Origin: Sipunculus nudus | Lineage: Eukaryota; Annelida; Sipuncula; Golfingiida; Sipunculidae | NCBI GenBank assembly: GCA_026874595.1 | Contig: CM049306.1 | Location: 108,521,142-108,585,141, forward strand | Direction: 5' to 3' | Length of the DNA stretch: 64,000 nt | In this document: positions 33,633 to 44,650 of the stretch, one piece after another | How positions within the stretch are numbered: the stretch's first letter is position 1 | Layout: each line of letters opens with the position of its first letter | The notes under the pieces: model-generated | What the model saw: only the letters and a program-made list of their open reading frames with translations | What the model was told of the DNA's origin: nothing | Databases searched by the model: none | Made by a program: the position numbers and the translations under genes

Positions 33633-34103
33633 CCTTTACGATCCTTTTCTGTTTAATATTGATAACTTCTGATAATGATTGCGTATGATAAGGCAAGGTT
33701 TGGTAAAATTATTGGTTTATCAGAAATGTATAAGATAGTATTCAGATTAACGGCACACAGTTCGTGTTATGTTGCAAATCTGCTTCTTGTGACCAGTGTA
33801 TTATAAAAAAATGTTTCTACTTGTTAAGAAACACCCTCCATCAATATAGACCACGCATCTCAATGTCTGGGTCACGCTCAAAGTCTCATATTTATACTAT
33901 ATGTATTGATTATAACTTCAAATTGTCAAACTGTATATTTGCAGCTTAAGTTGATACAAATGTTTATCTTATATTTAATATGTATACAGGAGACCAGAAT
34001 GTAGCAATCAAGGCAGTGTTTTTGGACACAAGAAGCATTTTGGTATGTCGGTGATCTACAAAATGCCTCCTTTAGGCCCCCCCCCCCCAAAAAAAAAAAA
34101 AAA
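33633..34103. other. Intergenic sequence ending in C and A homopolymers
   Basis: Nothing recognised apart from the C9 and A15 runs at 34,080-34,103. Confidence 0.6.
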
Positions 34104-34358
34104 GGTATGGATCTCAGGCACTTTTTTTTAAGAAATCATTGCGGGCGGGCGGTATTTTATTTTTGACCTCTTTTTGTATGTTTCGATAAAAATTGCATAT
34201 GATAAGATAAACATATGAAAATAACAAATTTATTTGCTACACAGGATAAATTACTACATTAATTGTATTATCTATCTTCTTGAAAGATAAAAATCAAATA
34301 GAAACATTTTTGATGCAGGGGGTAAAAATTGACGCGGGCGGTGCCTGAGAACCATACC
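34104..34358. mobile_element. 255-bp MITE with 18-bp terminal inverted repeats
   Basis: The left end ggtatggatctcaggcac and the right end gtgcctgagaaccatacc are inverted repeats with a single mismatch. A second, truncated copy lies at 24,833-24,905. There is no reading frame. The A-rich flanks hide the target duplication. Confidence 0.8.
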
Positions 34359-34680
34359 GAAAATTTTTTTTTTTTTATTTTGGTCTTAGCATATTTAAAG
34401 CAGTTACCATAATATAAGAAGGGTCACCCCACCCATTTCCTCGCCATTTTATGTCATATCCTCAGATTATTTTTAATATGTGATGGTTAAATTTGTTAAG
34501 CCGTTTATGGCCCCTATATGTGTAGCGAGAACAGGCAACGAGTTGGTCTACGCTGACTCTGTTTGTTTTGTGTCTGTAAAACTTTGCTGTTTCGCATACA
34601 GCGCTCGGGTGTTTTTATTTCTTTCACCACTTTTACGTCAATGCTAACCCTCGCAGTTAGGTAGATAAAGCAACTTTTTT
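34359..34680. other. Intergenic sequence, nothing recognised
   Basis: Plain AT-rich sequence with no feature seen. Confidence 0.6.
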
Positions 34681-34692
34681 TGAACGTCATCA

Positions 34693-34711
34693 TGACGTCA
34701 TGATGACGTCA
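34693..34711. promoter_or_regulatory. Two CRE palindromes one helical turn apart
   Basis: TGACGTCA occurs at 34,693-34,700 and 34,704-34,711, spaced 11 bp. They are embedded in atgatgacgtcatcat. This is the consensus CREB/ATF site; function here is inferred only. Confidence 0.45.
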
Positions 34712-34822
34712 TCATCAGTTTATCTTATTTGAACCAACCCTCAGTAGCTCAAAGCTGTTACCAGATGCCCCTGAATGGGAAGGAAAGGACATGCATGACT
34801 TATATGTTAGAGTATCTGCAAA

Positions 34823-34894
34823 TTAATTATAATTTAGGCGTAATTTAAAATCGTTGTGACGGCGGAGATCATCCAAAAGCAAGAGCACGTGGTC
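34823..34894 (-). CDS. Possible terminal exon of a third paralogue
   Basis: The acceptor ttatttttag is followed by 23 codons, DHVLLLLDDLRRHNDFKLRL plus three more, and a TAA. It starts in phase 0, as required by the phase-0 end of the exon at 35,344, giving a 449-nt intron. It has no independent homologue in the window, so it is a weak call. Confidence 0.25.
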   Translation of the reverse strand, partial: DHVLLLLDDLRRHNDFKLRLNYN

Positions 34895-35343
34895 CTAAAA
34901 ATAAAAAAGGCGCAGTTTAGTTTGGAACTTTGATAATCTAACATCTCGTTTTCTACACGCGAGGTCCACTTATTCTGTCCTATATCTGAATCATTCAACA
35001 TCAAAGAGCAGTTGCAGAGAAACAAACAGTCTATAAATTAAGTAAAACTCCGGTCACCTGTACATGCCTTATTCGAAAATATCGTTAATCCGACACTAGA
35101 AGTCAGATACCGCAACCATGGCTTTTTCCGTGAATTGGCCATTTTAAGCTTAAAGAGAGCTGAAGAGAAATGAATTAATAAAGAAATATTGTTATAAAAC
35201 AAAGAAAGATATTCTGTTCAGAATAATTTGACTTTTTTATTGATTGTATGTATATGAATCATATACAATAATAAACATATATTTATTTATAAATCAATAA
35301 ACCTTCTATATCTTTTTTTACAGTGATTGGTAAACCCACTTAC

Positions 35344-35441
35344 CTTCGTTATATTTTCTGACATTGACGTTACAGTTGGCAGGTTTCTCTTATCGACGTA
35401 TTCTCTACAAAAGGACTCACAATAACCAAGTTCTGTGCATT
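35344..35441 (-). CDS. Exon of a third paralogue with the C-x2-YVD signature
   Basis: 98 nt, with acceptor cttgccaacttcag and donor GTAAGT. It starts with two bases of a split codon and ends in phase 0 after 32 codons. It reads CTELGYCESFCREYVDK and RNLPTVTSMSENITK. The block C-x2-YVD-x3-LP-x-VTS matches the exon at 22,361-22,474 residue for residue at the signature positions, and both end after a short acidic/polar segment. It has three cysteines and one sequon (NIT). The similarity across 13 kb with splice signals kept on both sides is the best evidence for a gene family here. The start phase differs from the 22,361 exon and no matching upstream exon was identified; the phase-0 end of the 39,541 exon does not fit it. 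Confidence 0.45.
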
Positions 35442-36014
35442 CTGAAGTTGGCAAGAAGTCCTAGACCTGATGGCACTGTAAAGATACACTCACATATAAA
35501 GGCCAAGTTTTTTTTAAAATTAGATGTTTACTCTATATTTTTTATGATCAGATATCAGATGCGTGTGTGTCGCTGGGGATTGATATTCAGGAAAATTTTC
35601 AGTTCTGCCGAGAATCAGACTAAACACTGTTGGTACTCAAGGCAAATGAAATTCTAAGGGCAGATAAAAATTCAGAATCAGATAAAAGCTTTAATTCAAT
35701 AATCATTGGTTAATTGATCAATTACACGTAAACCTCGTAATGAGAAATCATGTCCAGGGATTTTACCTTTTCCTTTTTATTTCCGAACCCTCTGCAAATG
35801 ATGGAATGCAGCAATTTATGAACTTTTTCCAAGACTTGAAATTTACTTTCATAATATAATTTCACTGGTAGATATTTAGTAAATTAAAAGAAAGTTTTAT
35901 CACAATGCAAAGTCGGTTGGGGTGAAGGGGGGGGGGGATAAGATTTTAGTTTCGTCAAACTTTCTTGGTTTAACTCAGCTTTAAAGCCTATATCAAAAGA
36001 ACTTTGAGTATCAA

Positions 36015-36015
<1 letters not shown>

Positions 36016-36070
<55 letters not shown>

Positions 36071-36072
36071 AT
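36016..36072. repeat. (TA)n microsatellite
   Basis: About 57 bp of TA with one TTT interruption. 35,442-36,015 holds nothing else recognised. Confidence 0.9.
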
Positions 36073-36579
36073 GAAATTCTTGGAATATCCTCCATTAGAT
36101 TTGCCATAAATAAATAAATATTTTATAACATAGAATGGCCACAATAGACAGATGTCCGCAGGATTTTGACATTCCGAGGAGCTCACTGCTCGGGCGATTT
36201 TAAAATCCGCCAAGGCTTGGCAGGTAATGTGACAGAGGTAATATATGCCAAGAGATGTTTAAGCGAACAAGGTCAAAATGACCGATAAGGTCAAATAAGT
36301 ACGTTTGACATCTGTTTATTTACATCACTTGTGATGTTTCCCATAGTTACTGGGACCATTTTGTTATTATCAGAATGTTACATCTTCGCAAAATACGAAT
36401 AATTTAACATGAATTCAAAATATTAAATGGGTAAATTGCCCTCTATTTGTCCACATCACTTGCCATATTTTACACAGTTAACGGGAGAAATGTGGTATAA
36501 ATCTTTCAATGTCCTAGAATATTTTTCAATCCTCATATAACCCCCTAACATACATTTTTATATTCGTTTTGTCATTCTT

Positions 36580-36641
36580 CTTCTTTATCTTCTTCTTCTT
36601 CTAATTATTATCATTATTATTATTATTATTATTATTATCAT
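36580..36641. repeat. (TTC)n and (ATT)n microsatellite
   Basis: cttcttctt-type triplets are followed by about 11 ATT triplets. Confidence 0.9.
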
Positions 36642-38722
36642 ACGCGTTACGTAACCGCTTGAAAGACGCCCCGCTGAGGACAGAGTCAATCAGTCTTTTT
36701 AGTAAAACACCCGTACTAGGGCACATTCAGTTCATTCTTGATATTTTATGGCTGTAAAATTGTACACGGGACGACATATATATTCAGCACGACATTTTTA
36801 GTACATATCTAAAGTAAATACTCATGACGCGATGTTTCAAACTGACATTCACTCATGATCAGTTGACATGCAAGGTGACTCATGTTTCAACGGAGTTTCT
36901 CTCGTTTCAAACCACGCGCGAATCCTGAAATACGCATGTGTAACGTTCAGAATGTAACGGCCATGACCTTCATTTGGCTTGCTCGACTTTCGCGTTCTAA
37001 CCAATTTTATCCATCGGCTCAAATGCCGCGGCAAGGTTCCGAACAGAACGCGTATTCGAAAGGTATCCAAGTGAATACTTAGCTGACTAGGTCGAATCAA
37101 AGGACCAATATCAATAGGATACCTGTATAGAGTAACATTCCTTAGCAATTATGCAGTCTGACGTCACCTGTTATTTGCTGAAGAGACACATTGATATCAT
37201 ACACGGGTGCTACAGTCTTCTAGATGATGGATCCGGCTGTATTGAAGCTCAGAGCTGAGTATTGTTAACTGCGGAACTTAATAAAAACACTCATATGTGA
37301 TGTTACGATCGGCCGAAAGCGCATGCAGGAATTAGGGCGTATACTTTTCCTAAAGTTAATGTGACAGTCTGCCACACTGTAAAGCACTGAAGAGAAGATT
37401 TAATTTCTTCTTGTATATGTACATTTATTAAGTTTCAGATATCTTTAAGAGAGAATGAGATGGTTTTAGTTGTTACAGAACCTAATATAAACAGATAACG
37501 TAGTCGTGACGAGCACAGATTTTGTTATTAAGATAAAAAAAATCAGATTCTGTAACACAAGGCAGCGTGAAATGTCTAGGGGAATGATTAAGAAGTCATT
37601 GGTTTGTTGTTAACAAATAATTATAATTTATTCTTAAAACAACCCCTACATTATAATACACTAAATCAATACAATTACACAGTATAACAACAGTACAACA
37701 GCAATTCAATACAATTACACAGTATAATAAATAAAATGTATAATACCTGGATACCACCACTGTCACAGCGACAACAGGTCCTTTAAAATGTATAACCCTG
37801 ATGAACAGTTCACATAAATCTCAGAGAATTACAGTTCAGTTCAATCACAAAATCAATTTGTTGTAAAAGTGAAGTTCTGATAGTGATCCCTAAGGCAAAC
37901 TGAAGACTAATTAAAATCCGTTACAAATTCTCGAAGAAGATCTTTATCTGCTGCAGTTATCGGAAAGACCCAAAAACTGATTCGCACTCTTCCGTGTACG
38001 CTGGAATATTTCTCTCTCTTCTCTCGGCTCTAAAACACAGCCCCTATTTATAACTTCTAACCCGAAAATTCTAGACATTTCTATTTCACGGATAATCTTA
38101 AGAACATTACACGTGTACTTGAATATTCCTGACTAGCACGACAGCTATCGATGTGTTTACACTCCGCGAGAGTTCAACCAGTACGGATTAAACCGAGCGC
38201 TTTGCCTCTTCACGCCATAGCAACGCCCAGGGCTTGAGCCTAACACGAAACCGAATGCCTACAGACACATGTACCACAATAAAAGAGACATCAGTAATAC
38301 AGTACATTAATGAACAATTCATCACATGTAGGCATACTAGGCAAATTACTAGGCTAAAATACAAAAAAAAACTTTTGGGAAAATTTTCAGGTGCTTCCTC
38401 AGGGGGAAAATATCCGTTTACCAGCCAATATTAAGGGGTCGCGGAAACCCTGCCCCCGCCCCATGTGTAATAACCACAAAAAATCTCTGCACGACATTAT
38501 GCATATTGTCTATTTCGTGTTTTTTTTTTTTGTAAATTTCAAATATGTAGGTTGCAGTACAGTTGAACATGTCAGTTCTGTGTCTTACTTCAAACAACCC
38601 ATACAATACCTGCCGTAAATAAATAAATTTGCCTGAAACCAAATGTTGGTGTGTAAGTAACGGCGCGCGTATCTTTTACACACGGGCCCCGTGTATGTCG
38701 ATTAAAAAAAGACATGAATTTA
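36642..38722. other. Intergenic sequence, nothing recognised
   Basis: Only a short direct repeat near 37,660-37,730 (caatacaattacacagtata twice) was noticed. Confidence 0.55.
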
Positions 38723-38825
38723 TTTGTCAATATCACAAACGACCCGCATATTTGTCAATTTCAAAAACGACTCGCATGTTTGTCAATTTAAAATATGACC
38801 GCATAATTGTCGATTTCAATCAAAC
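38723..38825. repeat. 28-bp tandem repeat, about four copies
   Basis: tttgtcaat words at 38,723, 38,751, 38,779 and a diverged one at 38,806 are spaced 28, 28 and 27 bp and are linked by aaacgacycgcat. Confidence 0.8.
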
Positions 38826-39540
38826 TCATGTATATTACAATTTCAAATGATGATGAATTAAAAAAATGGTTGATTCAATTTTCTGAAACCAAAGATAAAA
38901 TGTCTGGCATTGTTTTTTTAATGAAATAGTTATATAAGGCCAACAAATAATGGGTGGGGGGGGGGGGCCCGTTTTCTTCTTGTCTATAAGAGATACGTTC
39001 AAATTAATAGAAATGACATTACCATTCTCATTCCAGACATTTCTGTGGTGATTTATTTTTAATTCATTCATGCCTAAACACATGAAAAAGATGACTCGTT
39101 ACATTTCAATTAGCCTACATTTCCAGATAAATCATTTGATCTAGACATTTATCTTTAATATTGTTTGAAAAATATGCAAATCACAAAAACGTGACGTCAT
39201 TATTCCAGCTCATCTGTGAACACTCAGGATGGAACGATTATTGCTGTTTTACAGAAATATTGTTCTTTCTAAACTAGTTATTACAGATGAATAAAAGAAA
39301 GGTTAGATCAGCGGGAACACCCAGCACAGAGTTGAGAGTCCGGGTTGGGAGATAGGTCGAGATCCGTGAGTCTAGTTTATTCTTATTTTCCTCTCGTAAT
39401 TTTTATAACACCGACATTGATACAGCTATGTACCTTCATCGACAAGTTACGAATTTGAACATGACTTGTACTAGTTTTAAGATTAACAATTTAGGGTTTG
39501 TAATGCTTATTTAAAAATAGTGATGAATAAGGTCACTTAC
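38826..39540. other. Intergenic sequence, nothing recognised
   Basis: A G-run lies at about 38,955-38,967; otherwise no feature was seen. Confidence 0.6.
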
Positions 39541-39839
39541 TTAATCAGTGTATAACTCGCCGGCTAAGGTATTCAGCCTCGTTCCTAGGTTTAAAACACA
39601 TTTCCTGGTGGAGAAATTCACCTCGCTCCTAGCCTCTGCCACAGGCCCGGGGCTTGTGGAGCGCCACCGTGTGTCTGTGTAAGAGACTATATATTCGGGC
39701 GGAATCCCAGGCCCAAAATGGCCTCCGTTTACAGACCCACTGGGGGTTGCGGAGCGCCACCGTGTGTCTGTGTAAGAGACTACCTCGCTCAGCGCGATGT
39801 CAGCCACAAGGAACATCAGCAATGCTCCTGATCCCAGAC
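39541..39839 (-). CDS. Signal-peptide exon of another paralogue, with internal duplication
   Basis: 299 nt. The acceptor (aacttatttcag then GTCT) and split-codon phase are the same as in the exon at 23,411-23,538, and it ends at a GTAAGT donor in the same phase. It encodes the hydrophobic LGSGALLMFLVADIALSE, and near its end NLGTRLNTLAGELYTD, which aligns with the helical end of the 23,411 exon. Between them lies extra sequence with the 33-bp word ggagcgccaccgtgtgtctg... twice, 93 bp (31 codons) apart, so TDTRWRS is encoded twice in frame. The last codon before the donor is TAA where the paralogue has TAC, so this copy may end here or be inactive. The insertion looks like repeat-derived sequence captured by the exon. 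Confidence 0.4.
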
Positions 39840-40324
39840 CTGAAATAAGTTGGCATAATAAATGTAGATCTTCGGATGGGATACTTAAAAATAAAGAAGA
39901 AAAATGTTTTCCCCCAAGACTTTTACAAAAAATCAACAAAAATACCCTTAATTTAAAAAAAATAAATAAACATGCAGTACATGGACGATAATATTTAGAA
40001 AACTCTTACAACCATCGCCTCAGTAAATGGTTGCCAAAACAACCCTCAGATAATTAAAAACAATCTCTTAATATGCACGAATATTCCAATAGTATCAGTG
40101 CCAGACTTTACAATACTAGCTGGTATTGTGTCTGGTCCCGGATCACTTAAATAGAATTACTAATGTGTAATACCAGTTGCTATACTCGACAAACAAAACA
40201 GCAGAACCATACAATGTAATGTTTAATCGTCATCTTGATGTTAATCAGCTATTATGGTGCTGTTAGAAAATTCCTCACATCAGTTTTACCCTTCTCTCCT
40301 AATTATTGCCTCCATCTGGAGCGT

Positions 40325-40490
40325 ATGGATTCATGATCCGGGTCAAGGCACGACGATCAGAAATATTCACAAAATTACATTCACTTATTCATGAATAAAC
40401 CTTGGAGTGTGGGCCGAATAAGAGAATGCAAGCAAGTTTTCTGAAGCATTCCACTTAAAGGGACTGCCCACATGGCGGAGGCCTGCGTTC
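40325..40490 (+). repeat. Dispersed repeat R1, copy 3 (partial)
   Basis: gatccgggtcaaggcacgacgatca, agaaatattcacaaa, gtgggccgaataag and catggcggaggcc occur in the order of copy 1. 39,840-40,324 holds nothing recognised. Confidence 0.7.
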
Positions 40491-40799
40491 CTAAGAATGC
40501 ATATTTCTAGTTTGCAATGTCTTGTAAGACGTAAGTTTTCTTTTATAACCTGTCCAACAACACTGGGAGTTATCTTTTGGCCCTCTGCCCCACTAAGTTT
40601 GCTGATATACGATTGGTTACAATGCCGTTTTGGCGGATCGGTTTAAGCATAGGCACTCGTTTCTAGCACTAGAATGGCTTAGAAACTGTCAATACACTGA
40701 TTATGGGTGATTTGGGCCCTACTCATTGTGTTGACAAATTCTTAGCCATTTAAGTGCTGAAAACGAGTGGTCAGACCTAGCACAACCGAGAACGTCTCT

Positions 40800-41100
40800 T
40801 GGTTCTATATAGGGACTGAATTGAATATAAGGCCCTTGTTACAACCCATAATGTAATAACCGGCCCATAATGTAAAAACAGCCCATATTGTAATAAAAAC
40901 GACCCATAATGTAATAATCATACACTGCCCATATTGTAATAAAACTGGCCCATACTGTAATAACGGCCCATATTGTAATAAAAACGGCCCATATTGTAAT
41001 AACGGCCCATGTTGTAATAAAACCAACCCATATTGTAATAATCATAACATGCCCACATTGTAATAAAACGGGAAGTGGGAAAAACGGCTAATATTGTAAT
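40800..41100 (-). repeat. Dispersed repeat R2, inverted copy with long internal minisatellite
   Basis: There are about 12 units of a roughly 20-bp repeat (plus-strand form cccatattgtaataacgg). The left edge ataaggcccttgttacaaccc matches, inverted, the right edge of the R2 copy near 46,390-46,405. Confidence 0.8.
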
Positions 41101-41309
41101 AACATATGTTTAAGCTCAAGAATTAATCCCAAATCTAACAGGTGATATGTCGTTTGAGAACACCTTCTAAAATTACAGCCATTTTGGTTCCTCATTTTGT
41201 ATAAGAGATGCAGTCATATTGGAAATCCAGTGAAACAGTCAACATTTATGCTGTCTACGTAAATTTGACATGAATTTAATCATTATCTTTTAAACTGCAT
41301 TTTTTTTAC

Positions 41310-41560
41310 AATATTGGCCTTTTTGCCCATTTAAGACCCGACCATGCTCCTTACAGTAAAGGTGAGGATAAGTTATTACTATGTTACTCATTTATTATTA
41401 CGGTATTGGCAATTATTATAATATTGGCCGTTTTTACAACAAAATAGGCAATTTCTACTGCAGTATTGACCATTGTTACAATATAGGACGTTATAACAAT
41501 ATGAGTCGTAATAACGACCCATAATCTATTAACCGTCAATTATTGTAAAAACGACCAATA
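41310..41560 (+). repeat. Degenerate stretch of R2-type units
   Basis: ttacaatattggcc-like words (ttataatattggccg, gttacaatataggacg) recur at about 20 bp with an orientation change near 41,505. Confidence 0.5.
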
Positions 41561-41588
41561 TATATATATATATGTATATATAGACCGT

Positions 41589-41632
41589 TAGGGGTGGGGG
41601 TGGGGGTGGGGCTAGGGTGATGGGTAGGGTGC
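41589..41632 (+). other. G-rich potential quadruplex
   Basis: The tract is ggggtgggggtgggggtggg and further GGG runs within 44 bp, enough for an intramolecular G-quadruplex on the plus strand. Confidence 0.6.
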
Positions 41633-41689
41633 AGAAGGCTGATGGAGGCTTCCCTTGCGATCGCTCGGCGATTGTAAACATCTGGTTTT

Positions 41690-41770
41690 TCATGGATTGT
41701 ACAAACAATTGTAATAATTACTGGGAGGCACTCCCCATGGCTCAGATGTTGGCGTTCGGTAGTCGTTATA
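41690..41770 (+). repeat. Dispersed repeat shared with 54,890-55,035
   Basis: ggattgtacaaacaattgtaa and ggcgttcggtagtc occur here and, inverted, near 54,970-55,035. Confidence 0.55.
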
Positions 41771-41929
41771 GGTCTTTATAGTTGTTTGTTGATACTTTAG
41801 GTAGACAAAATACTGTCACCTTGTTCCATTAAAAAAAATTTATACTACTGAGTGAAACCTTTTCTACGGTGTCTGATTTAGGACACAGAAAAATAATATT
41901 TATTTTGACATCTCGACATAGAATTTCGC

Positions 41930-42086
41930 AAAAAAAATTTTTAGGAAGCAAAAAAAAAAATTTTAGGAAGCAAAAAAAAAATTTAAGGAAGCAAAAAAAA
42001 AGTTTAGGAAGCAAAAAAAAAATTTAGGAAGCAAAAAAAAATTTTAGAAAGCAAAAAAAAAAAAATTTAGGAAGCAAAAAAAAAAT
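41930..42086. repeat. A-tract tandem repeat of about 21 bp
   Basis: Eight copies of gc, A8-A13, tttaggaa, spaced about 21 bp. Confidence 0.9.
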
Positions 42087-42638
42087 TATCTTTCCAGATC
42101 TCCAGAAAAAATGTCACACTTGTACGAACCATTCGAAGCTGACATAAAACAAAGCAACCTTAAGGGGACAGTATACGTTAAGAGTGCTTACTATTGCAAT
42201 TATAAAACAAAGACCATGTATACTGTGTTTAACTGAACGGTAATACAATATAATAAATTTAAAATCAATCATGTTTGTATACCCCCTGAGATAAGGTGAG
42301 TTGAAGAAAAGTTCAATATAAATTCAATATTTAATTATTCATATCCGTAAGGAAGATGTCAAAGCCTAAAGAATCTAAAACATTCTACCTGAACGGCGGA
42401 TTTGGAGCCATGTCTGTTAAATCACTCAAATAGAAATGTTTAGGTCTGCATGCATGCATTGTGGGTACCTTATTATTTTAAGAATACAAACAAATATGAG
42501 CTTCATATAGAAACACGCTTTTTGTACAATTTCTTTCAGCTTTTATTTTATTGTGTGTTGTTTTATGGAACATGTATTAGACCATCATAAATTAAAATAT
42601 GCTAAAACTGATTATCGTGTTTTCGGGTAGGCACGCTG
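42087..42638. other. Intergenic sequence, nothing recognised
   Basis: No gene or repeat signature was seen. Confidence 0.6.
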
Positions 42639-42670
42639 GGGGGGGGGGGGGGGGGGGGGGAGGGGAGGGG
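42639..42670. repeat. Poly-G tract
   Basis: A run of about 22 G followed by aggggaggggc. A run of this length is prone to sequencing and assembly error. Confidence 0.85.
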
Positions 42671-43010
42671 CATTGCTTCAGCCCCTAAAGCCAGAGTCTT
42701 GATCCACTATAGCTCTTACTATAGCTCAGATTAATTTATTCAACCTATCTTCATAAATGTTTTATATACATAAAAAACGGTTAAAAATTTCGATCATCTC
42801 TCATCATGATTTTTCTTAAGCAAAATGCTCTGCTTTGGTCTTAAAGTCGCTATTCACATGCCTTATTTGTAGAATCTTTGTAATACAGGCTAACTCTGCA
42901 AATACATATTAAAGAAGTGAAAGTAATCATAAACATAATCTAGGTAAACATAATCTATTAACCTTTCATAAAAATGAGCCAATGTCATGGGTAAAGGCGG
43001 TGTCTTTGTC

Positions 43011-43048
<38 letters not shown>
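43011..43048. repeat. (TA)n(TG)n microsatellite
   Basis: About 9 TA and 10 TG steps. Confidence 0.9.
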
Positions 43049-43214
43049 AATTTCCCAATTTTCGTGATTGATTTTCATTTTTCATATTTATTTTTATTAA
43101 TTAGCAATTAGTTTTTAATTTTTTAACTGCAGTTTATTACTTACAAATTCATTAGTTGAGGATAAGGATATTTATGAACAGCTGCAGAACTACTGCAGAG
43201 TACCAGGCCCTGGT

Positions 43215-43320
43215 GGGGGGTCGAACGTGAACACTTTCACGGCTCCTCTGGTGATACCGGTATATACTCGAACCCGCGATATGTGCACTTAGGAGTCATG
43301 TGTCCTGTCGGGCCCATGGA
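43215..43320 (-). mobile_element. Possible tRNA-derived SINE head
   Basis: On the minus strand gacacatgactcctaag is followed by the B-box-like gcgggttcgagtatatacc, in the arrangement of a tRNA anticodon/T-arm. The A box is poor. Weak call. Confidence 0.3.
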
Positions 43321-43672
43321 CCCCGGTAAAATGCAAAGTTTACCAAGATAATATTTTGCAAGTTATAAACGTAAATTCGTATATGCGCCTTTACCTTAAC
43401 ATGTTGGAAACGATTAAAATTTTATATTCTATTTTGAAGAAAAATAAATATTAAATATTTATCCTTTCTACAGTTTCAATTCATCAGGAACAGGAAATTC
43501 TCATTTTTTTGTGAAAATTGCCTCCAAATGTCCTCTTTACATTGCATATTAAAAAAATGTCCAAATATGAACCCTCCCCATGAACCTGTGACTAACCTAT
43601 ATGAAACCATGGTTCATAATTGAATAAAAAAAGTCATATTTTCATACACTAAAATATAACGTATAATAATAA

Positions 43673-43838
43673 TAATATATATATATATATATATTTATAT
43701 ATATCCATGTATACATAATAGTTTTCATAGTCCCCATATATGCATATTAGCGCCCCCCCCCCCCCTTCCTTTCGAATTTCTCGATCTGCCACTAATAATA
43801 TTGCTCCCTCCTCTCCCTCAATCCTGGCTACGCCCCTG
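43673..43838 (-). mobile_element. Possible hAT-type element end with TA and C runs
   Basis: A short TA tract is followed by a C13 run and an end reading, on the minus strand, caggggcgtagccaggatt. That sequence resembles hAT terminal repeats (family knowledge). No matching second end was found. Confidence 0.35.
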
Positions 43839-44254
43839 AATCTCCCAGCTCTGAGGCCCATGCTCTCCCTCTAGAACACAGAAACCGGCATTTTCAAATT
43901 GTTGTTTTGTTGTTTGGGCGTAATGCTTTTTTTGAAAAATTAAATTGTATAAGAGTCACTCTTGAATCGCACGAATGACGCATCCAGGTTTTAACTTCAA
44001 ATATGTGTGTTGAAAGCTCCTAATCTATGCGACGTGTTATACATATTGACCTAAGACATCTTAACCAATGCATATATGGGCACTAAAAAATTGCAGCAGT
44101 ACCTGTATTTGTAATTTCTAAATCTCGGGAGGTTTTGAGAGATCATGTAACATATTCTCTATGATACATTGAGCAAAACGCACTGAAATTTAAAGTTTCA
44201 ATATATTAAAATTTATCGATCATGAGAGTTTTGTATATTTTATCTGTTAATATT

Positions 44255-44650
44255 TTATATTTTATATTTCGCGCATATTAGCTTGGTCACCGTTTTAAAC
44301 AGATAGTCATTATATTATCCAGTGGTTTTTCACATTGTATGTTCACTTACACATTCGTGTCACGATAAGTCGATATTTGAATTGTCCAAGTTAATTTGCA
44401 TGATATTTGAATTATAAAATTATTGGCTGTTTTAACCACCTGCGATTTTATTACAATATGGGCAGGGTATGGTTATTACAATATGGGCCGTTTTTTTATT
44501 ACATAATGGGCCATTATTACATTATGGGTCGTTATTATTACATTATGGGCCGTTATTACAATATGGGCCGGTTATTACATTATGGAACGGTTATAACAAT
44601 ATTGGTCGTTACAAAGATGGTGTAATATTGTTGTAATAACGGCCAATAAT
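44255..44650 (+). repeat. Dispersed repeat R2, copy with minisatellite
   Basis: tatttcgcgcatattagctt, then gtatgttcacttacacattcg, tgtcacgataagtc, attggctgtttt, and about eight units of attacaatatgggccgtt. The same order is found at 46,105-46,410. Confidence 0.85.

Noticed and set aside
36849-37148. 99-codon minus and 66-codon plus frames in less AT-rich DNA
   Set aside because: No motif, no supporting splice signals and no copy elsewhere in the window.
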